From Diplosphaera chodatii (Eukaryota; Chlorophyta; Trebouxiophyceae; Prasiolales; Stichococcaceae): a stretch of 64,000 bases of DNA. Every line of letters begins with the position of its first letter. Position 1 is the stretch's first letter. Below, piece after piece: positions 57,201 to 64,000 of the stretch. The DNA is taken from contig JAALGY010000035.1 in assembly GCA_032358165.1 (NCBI GenBank), forward strand, positions 682,001-746,000, read 5' to 3'. The position numbers and the translations under genes are program-made. The notes below the pieces were generated by a model. The model made no database searches, was not told the origin of the DNA, and was given only the letters and a program-made list of their open reading frames with translations.

Positions 57201-60200
57201 ACACAGATCACTTGTAATATCAGAAGCCATGCCAGTGAAAAGCCTCGAAGCTGTTGGACGGAGGCACACCCGCTGGGGTGGGGCTTTCTGCTGGGATCTG
57301 CTGCGGGTCAGCGCCGAGTTCGGCCGCGCTGCCACCCAGGTGCAGGCATGGCTGCCCTGTAGCGACGCGCAGTCCGTGCAGCGCGCCACCCCCCGCGTTC
57401 CGCAACCTGCAGCAGCATGAAGTCCTGGGGTTTGCAGCATGCACATGCACACAATACAGAATGCATTGCATGGCAGTAAGTTGGGCACGTCTACTGGTAT
57501 CTTTACAGGCAAAGTGGGTGGCCAAGCAATATGAGCCGCTCACCGCAGCCTGCAGCAGATGAGCTCGCCGGCCAGCAGAGTGGGCGGCAGGCCGGCCAGC
57601 TCTGCCTCCAGGCGCGGCATGGCAGGCATCACCGCCAGGGCCAGCTGTGGCGCCGGCTCTGCAGCCCTGCAGGCGCGTTCCACATGTTGTGTACCCTGCC
57701 GCCATAGCCATAATTGCATACTGCCCACAGCAGAGCTGCATAGTCTGCCAAGCAGGTACCAAGAAGCATGCTACCCGTGCGACAGCCGTGCAACTGCCTT
57801 TGTCAGTCTGTGCAATCCTGAGTGTCACTCCCCATCACTTCGTACGATCAGGGGGTTATGTCATGTTCAGGCGACCTGCGGAACCTACCGGCCAGGTTTC
57901 CTGCGCGGCGGCCGGGGCGCAAAGTTGCGCCGCCCCAGCGCCGTGCCATTCAGCGCCCACTGCAGCCCCTGCAGCGTCAGCGTCCCCGCCGCCAGCGGCC
58001 GCACCTCCAACCGCACCTGCACCGCCGCAGACTCTTTGACATGTGTGACAGGCCGGCGGAGGCAAAGGGTGGTGCCGTCGCTACCGTCCCGGGTGCTGAT
58101 TTCGGCAGTACACCGCCAGGCAGTGGGCCTGGACGCACATCCTTAAGGTGGATGCATGAGCGAGAGTCGCCCGCACCCAGGAGCGTTCGCCGCCTCGGAG
58201 GCGCAGCGCCTGCTCCAGGGCCTCCACTGCAGGCGCTGCTGCTGTGCCGCCCCTTTCGGCGCCCTCGCCTGCCGAGTCTGTCGGCTCAGAGCCGCCATCC
58301 GCGGCGCGCAGCTCGCACACCACACGCAGCTCCGACAGATTGAGCTCGATCTGCAGGGACAGATTCATGTGGGTTGCAGCAGCACATCAATCGCCACCCA
58401 ACATAAATGTCCCGTACATTCTGCATGGCCTTCCAGGGCTGTGCAGCATCAAGGCTGCTATGACGGCACACCTGCAGAGGGTTTGACACTTCCACATCCA
58501 CAGCGACGAGCTCGTCCGCGACGCAGGTGCCTATGGTGCTGGCGCCGCCGCCGCCCCGCGCTACACCCGCGTCCAGCCATGTGCTGCATAAATGCAGAGT
58601 GGGTCCGTCTGTCAGGGGTCACCATTGAGCGCAGGAGCCAGTCGTGACAACTGTGTCCGAAATGCCGTCATGGCCTTCACCAGGAGTGTGCAAGCACACA
58701 CCTGCCGTCCACACCAGGCGGTGCGAACGCTGCCTCCAGCTGCTTCCAGGCAGCCTCTGGCTGTGAGCGCGCGTCCGCGTTGCCGGCGCAGCGTGCATCG
58801 TCGAAATGCACACGCACATTGGTCACGTCCACCTCTGGCAGCTGCAGCTCCGCGATGATCGGCGCGTCCTGCATTGCAGTTCATCTCGTTGTGTTCCTGA
58901 CCGACCTGTGCCCGGCCCGTGTATGATGCATGTGCTTGCTCGTATGTCGTGGGCCTTGCTGGCACATCATCCTTGAATGCAACGGCCTCATCTGATGTTG
59001 GCTGTAGACCTTCTGCACCTGCTGAAGGGAGGCCTGCTGCACGACATCTAGGAAGGTGCGCAGCCGCTGGGCCTGCCAGGTGCCTGGTGACCCGCCGGCT
59101 GCCAGCACGGCCCCATAGTGCTGCAGCGCCTCTGTTAAGTCACCCGCCTCCCGTGCCTTCTGCCCCAAAATCTGTGCAGGAGGCACAGCAGCAGCACAAT
59201 GTCATGTTGAGTTGAGAACGACCAGCAAATCGTTCACCGCCTGGCGCAATGCTGGCACTCGACCACAAAAGCACCTCGTGGAGGTGCTCCTCGATGAAGG
59301 ACCACCGCCTGCCTTCGTACACGCTCAGGACTTGCCTGCAGTGTGCACCAGATGCATCTTTATGTTGCGGCAAAGGGTAGACGAGGGAAGTGTGTCGCAG
59401 TGCAGCCAGCCATGCTGCAGTCAAATAGCAGCCAACTGAAAGGGAAGCGCACCTGTATGCGCGCATGCCGAGGGGGACCTGCTGGCAGGCGTTGTACCGC
59501 AGCCCGGACAGCACCATGTGGAAGGCAAACTTGCGCGCGTGTGGCGGCTGCGTGCGGAGAAGCGCCCACGCCGCCTGCTCCAGCAGCAGCGCTGCACGCA
59601 GGTTCTCCTCCTGCGGCAAGGGTCCAGGGTGCAGGGCGATCTTGATTGACGTAGCTGATGTGCGCATGGCAGCATGGCAGCACAGCTGTGGCCTACAGCC
59701 CGCCGCAGCGGCGTTGCCAGCAGCTGTGATGTTGCTCGTCTTTACGGGGTATGTTCGTCGGAAGAGGTGTTGGGAAGGTGTTGCACTAGAGTCAATCCAG
59801 CGTCCATCCTCTCAGCCGCAAATCAAATCAACAGCAAGCACGACAAAGCCGCGGGGCCTTGCCTGGAAGTGGGCGCGCATGAGGGCGTAGTTCGCCTCCG
59901 CGTGGGCCCCAGTCTCCTGGCAGTATGCCGCAAGCAGCAGCATCGACCGCGTGGCCAGCCGCACCCCATCCGGCCCTTTGTGAGCGCCTGGGCAGCGCAT
60001 AGCACACAGGTCTCACCAACCAACTGGTGTTGGCCGATGGCAGACAAAACAGCAGCAGATGACATGCATTCCCCCGAGTTCCTGAGCTGCTGCTTGATAA
60101 GGACCACCAGACTGTGCCAGCATGCTTTCCAGACAAAAACACTGTCGTGCTTGCACGTGTGAATGGTGTAATGGTCGCCAAGTGCTTCACCTGCAGCCGA

Positions 60201-62663
60201 CGTGTACCGGGAGAAAGCCTCCCGAAAGTGGCTGGCTGTGTCTACGAGGCGGCCGCCTGTCAGCACTGCGGTCACGCCCAGCATCTCCTGCAGCAGCCAC
60301 CCAATGTGCTACATTATAAGGTGCACTTTCGGTACTTACAGAAGGATGTGTAAAAAGGTAGTTGGGGACCACCTTGGGTGGTATGCGCTCTGCATTCACA
60401 AGCGGATGAACCCTGCAAGTGCACCTGGCAACCCGCATAGTGCTTCCATGCACGTTCCGCCTTGAAGTCTGTCGAGGCGAGCTGCAGAGCCTGTGCTGCT
60501 GTCTCGTAGTCCTGCACATCGTAAGTTACCTTTGCCATCGTCTGAACGTCACTTGAGACTATATTGTGCTTGCCAGTATGTGACAACGCCAAATCTTCAT
60601 GAAGCACAGTATGCATCAACAGTGGGCGTTCCAGAGCAGAGCCTATAGCACTGCACCTGCAGCATGAAGGCAGCGTCTGCCAGCTGCCGCAGCTGGAACT
60701 CGGCTGTGGCGGCGTCATAGCGGCCCGTGAGGGCGCCTGACCGAGCGGGTTCCGGGGTCAGGCCGCCGCTGCTGCCGGATTTGCGAATGCCCAGAAACGA
60801 CCGGAACTGGTTGCGCAGCCCCTTGCGCTGTGCCATCACCTGGGATGCCAAGAGGTCGCTAGTCTGGAGGCGGGTGCCGGGAAGCACGCTAGCCCTCGGT
60901 TGGATATTGCATGTTTGCGTCTGGGAGGGTTCACCTGGAAGTGGAGCGAGCGCACGCGCTGCTGCAGTGCCGGCAGCAGCGAGCGCACCAGAAACTCCTC
61001 CAGGGCTGCCTTGATGCTGTCCACGTCCTTGTCACTCAGCGCCGCGCCCAGCCCCTGCGACCCACAGTCTTTTGCCTGGACAAAAGGTGTGGCCGTGACC
61101 TCGCCCCTGCGCCCCAGCGCCTGTCCAACCATCACACTTTCTGCAGACTGCCCATGACCAGCTCACATGTCGCATTGGCAATACCGAACGTGTCCTACCT
61201 GGTCTGGCACACGTGGTCGTTCCACCGGCTCGCCCGCCCCACCCCCCTGCACTGGCGCTTGCACATGCGCTCGCCATAGTGCGGCATACCCCACTGCGCC
61301 ACCAGCATGGTCTGCCTCTACATCCACCGCGCTGTTGATGTGCGCCAGGCCGACAGCACTCGCACCAAACGTTGCCCGCATCGTCTGCAGCATTGTCTCG
61401 GCCCTGCAGCACGGCGACATGCGCCGGTGCTTCGGAAGGTCGTTAAACAGAAACGACGGTGTCACATAGCTGCATGTCTCCTGTCCAGCAAGAGACGCAA
61501 CCCACCCCTTGTGGCCACCTGCTGCAGAGTCATGCAGCAACAGGTAGTGCTTCTGCATCTGCTGGCTGTCCATGATGCCGGCTTTCAGCAGTGGCGGCAG
61601 TGCCGCACTCCTCAAAAGCTCTGCAGCTGCTGCTACTGGGTCTGCCTCTGAGGAGTCCAGCACCACAAGGCCTGCATGGTACGTGTACATCGATATACTT
61701 TAGGTGACACACATGGATCTCAGCTTGTGTCATATATGAGAGCCAGGTCGTGGGGGAATGACTGCACATCAGCGAAGCAAACACGCACAGGCCAGCGGGT
61801 GGTCGAATGTCTCGTGGTCGTTGAAGAGCAGCGTGCGCAGGAACTCTGCTTTGTAGGTCTCAAACCATGGCGCATTGGCCACCACCTCACCTGCGTGCAC
61901 AGGCCAGCATGTCCCCTGACGAGACGCTCCAATACTTGTACCGTTGCGTGGGCAATCGCACACCGCTGCAGGATGTCGCAATTGAGACATTTCAGCTGCT
62001 GTGCCGAGTAAAGTTTTGCCTTGCGCACCTTGCCGCAGCATGGCCATAATATCGGGCACCGGCTGGCTGTGCACATCCTGGGCTGCCTCCGTCAGCACAC
62101 CCTTCAGAAAGGCGTCTGCAGCCTGCATTGACGCAGTCTTGCCCTAGTCAACGGATGCCCTGACATGGTCATGTGCCTAGTATTTTGAGCGGTGAAATCA
62201 GGCTGGAAAGTCCCCGAGGACTGCAGTGTCCACCTCCTGAGGCGGCTGCCACATTGACTCGCTGGTGAAGAAGCGCAGCCGGAAGTCCCTGATGCGATAC
62301 GACCCTTCGTTCACCGTCTGAATTGGGACTGCAGACGGAGGAGGTGGCCAGAGTTATAGACGTTGGAAATATCTTGAATCCATGCGCCCCATCGGCAGCG
62401 TCCATCATGCGCCTGCCGTTTCGCGCCGACATGGCCAAAAGCGGCAGCCAAAGCAAGGTGAGAGATCTGCAGATCATTGAACAGCCAGGTCGACTCGCTC
62501 ACTCACCACTGAGGTGGTGGAAGTGGCCGCTCGGACGCAGCAGTTCAGCGATGGTCAGGCCGTTGCGCTGCTGCACCGCGGCCTCCACAGCGGGCGATGC
62601 CACGACCATGACCACCGGCGTGTAGGTCTCAAGCACCCAGCTCCGGAAGTCCATGTCAGGCAT
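54256..62663 (-). CDS. TRAPPC8: trafficking protein particle complex subunit 8 (TRAPPC8 / TRS85)
   Basis: Subunit of the TRAPPIII complex, which activates Rab1-type GTPases in ER-Golgi traffic and autophagy. The ATG at 62663 opens MPDMDFRSWVLETYTPVVMV and LTIAELLRPSGHFHHL, the N-terminal signature. Then NAPWFETYKAEFLRTLLFND, HETFDHPLAC, MQKHYLLLHD, ALSDKDVDSIKAALEEFLVR, SLLPALQQRVRSLHFQ, RKGLRNQFRSFLGIRKSGSS, ATAEFQLRQLADAAFMLQDY, ASHFREAFSRYTSAA, NLRAALLLEQAAWALLR, RKFAFHMVLSGLRYNACQQV and VYEGRRWSFIEEHLHEVL align with animal TRAPPC8 in order. The C-terminal half is beta-rich (IIAELQLPEVDVTNVRVHFD; IELNLSELRVVCELRAADGG) and ends LTLMSYTVLIALLRRSWQQH at TGA 54256. It is the largest gene here, with well over a dozen exons; C-terminal exon limits are approximate. 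Confidence 0.9.
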
Positions 62664-63807
62664 GGCTGCTCCGCGCTGCGTGTGAAGCTCACCCGAGGTG
62701 GCGTGGCCCTAACCCCGCCAGTATGCTAAGGGCGCCCCTGCCAGCAGGACATGGCCGGCCACTGCGGCTGGATGGTGAACTGAGCGCAGCACTCAGGACA
62801 GCGTGGACCATCTTCAGCAATCACACAACATCGCAGAGTCTGCAAGAGCCGGGTATATGGACAGCTACTGCAGCAGAGCGGATCACCAAAGACAACAATC
62901 GATCAGCAATGTTCAGGTTAGACCATCGAAGTGCCTGATGCAGCACACAAGCTAGGTAGGCACCATGGTGTCTTTGTAGGATGCGACCTACATTGATACC
63001 GCTATTGGCTGTGACGCTGGCCTCAAGAATGAATGCGCACTTGCTTCAGGAAGGAGCTGTCAGACAGCCACTTCCTGCTGCCATCATTGCTTGACACTGC
63101 TTTGGCCCAGGTGGCTCACATCCGCAGCTCGCCGCATAACGCCATGATCTCAAACTGTAAAATCACTGCAGATGTAGAAGGCATAAACCTGGCAATAGTA
63201 CGAAACGCAATGCTAACAAAAGAAACATGAAGCAGGATTGAAATCCGAGAGCGCAAAACGCCGCCCCAGCCGGCTTGAAAGCACATTCCGAAACAGCGCT
63301 TGGGGTCTTCGGTGAGCCACAATCATAAACCAATGAGAGTCGAGTATAGCATCGTAGCTGGTACATGAAGGTGTTGTCAACGTCATGTCTGAGGTCGGGT
63401 CATAGCCCGGTGGCGGTGGCGCATTACCATCCGCAGATGTCTCGAGATCGTGGCAAGGCGTAGTCCTGCCAGCGTACACTTCGCCCGTGATATCTTATCT
63501 AAACTTTAAAGCCCCACGTCCAAAGTCCCCGCTGCACCCCAGCATCGCTGCTATTCGCGTGCACCCCAAAACAAAGCTGCGTCCGTGTGCCCACCCTGCA
63601 AAGCATGCAAGCGAGCAAATGCTGCAGGCTGTTAAATATGCCACATCACAGCAACTCTGCACCTTAAGCTTTGCACTGTCAAGCGCATGGCAGTTGTGCA
63701 CGTGCAACGACATTTTGAATTTGTCCGCCATGACTAAATAGGAACTGTTGCACCAGCCAAAGGAGGAGGCGGCGCTGACCTTGTAGAAGTCAAATTCTGA
63801 GAGCCAG
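62664..63807. other. intergenic, 1.1 kb, upstream of TRAPPC8
   Basis: Holds the TRAPPC8 promoter and the 3' region of the partial gene on the right. Open frames exist on both strands but none has splice support or a recognisable domain. Confidence 0.45.
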
Positions 63808-64000
63808 TCAGGGGCTGCCGTCGCTGTCGGACGTGCAGCGGGAGGAGCTTGACGGCGAATGGCTCAGGTTGCTGCGATCCGCAAGCACCCGCTGCAGCCT
63901 GCGCGAGGCACGAAGCAACGGCATCAGTACATTGTGCATTGGATCACAGAACTGCATGGAGATACCGGCAAGATGCTGCCGTCCCTTGGGCTTGGCTGGC
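63808..64000 (-). CDS. C-terminus of a gene entering from the right edge
   Basis: A minus-strand frame is open from the window edge to TGA at 63808, about 63 residues. It reads AKPKGRQHLAGISMQFCDPM, HNVLMPLLRASRRLQRVLAD, then a Ser-rich end SNLSHSPSSSSRCTSDSDGS. The helical MPLLRASRRLQRVLADRSN part and the Ser-rich tail look coding. An exon start after CCATGCAG is possible, which would shorten the visible part. Family not recognised. Confidence 0.5.
   Translation of the reverse strand, partial: PAKPKGRQHLAGISMQFCDPMHNVLMPLLRASRRLQRVLADRSNLSHSPSSSSRCTSDSDGSP

Overview
This window is nuclear DNA from a photosynthetic eukaryote, most probably a chlorophyte green alga; a trebouxiophyte-like alga is my guess, inferred only from style. 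Two things point there. A complete major light-harvesting chlorophyll a/b protein of the algal Lhcbm type lies at 41785-44255. Almost every gene is broken into many short exons whose acceptors read TGCAG|G, in GC-rich coding sequence. The other proteins are eukaryotic housekeeping types: a GPI mannosyltransferase, an RNA polymerase shared subunit, a DNA polymerase alpha subunit, TRAPP and WASH subunits, and a plastid-type histidinol dehydrogenase. I saw no prokaryotic operon, phage, transposase, rRNA, tRNA or CRISPR array.

Layout. 3-206: possible end of a plus-strand gene. 770-3621 (+): PIG-B-type GPI mannosyltransferase. 4099-5838 (-): ankyrin-repeat protein. 6114-6951 (-): unrecognised multi-exon gene. 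7209-9146 (-): short-chain dehydrogenase. 9625-14664 and 15230-20370 (+): tandem pair of receptor-like kinases. 21112-22275 (-): unrecognised 152-residue membrane protein. 23162-26441 (+): histidinol dehydrogenase. 26654-27307 (-): small membrane protein. 27357-27851 (-): RPB10. 28308-32122 (+): DNA polymerase alpha subunit B. 32535-35800 (-): WASH1-like protein. 36258-36705 (-): C-terminal exons of an unrecognised gene. 37795-41265 (+): purple acid phosphatase. 41785-44255 (+): Lhcbm. 45359-47900, 48381-50695 and 51287-53702 (+): three tandem DUF3431 genes. 54256-62663 (-): TRAPPC8. 63808-64000 (-): C-terminus of a gene entering from the right edge.

The genes do not form one pathway; this is an ordinary eukaryotic neighbourhood with two local gene-family expansions. 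Several functions touch membrane traffic and the cell surface: GPI-anchor assembly, TRAPPC8, WASH1, secreted phosphatase, receptor kinases, DUF3431 type II membrane proteins. I regard that as coincidental. RPB10 and POLA2 diverge from a 456-base interval, and the dehydrogenase and first kinase diverge from 478 bases. The most unusual items are the kinase pair (HGD catalytic loop, long acidic insert between beta4 and beta5), the DUF3431 triplet, a WASH1-like protein with no visible WCA tail, and short conserved-looking proteins I could not name.

Exon limits were read by eye from splice consensus and reading-frame continuity. For PIG-B, the ankyrin gene, HDH, RPB10, Lhcbm and the 152-residue membrane protein the exon lengths sum to a multiple of three. 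For the long genes only the gene span and main exons are firm.
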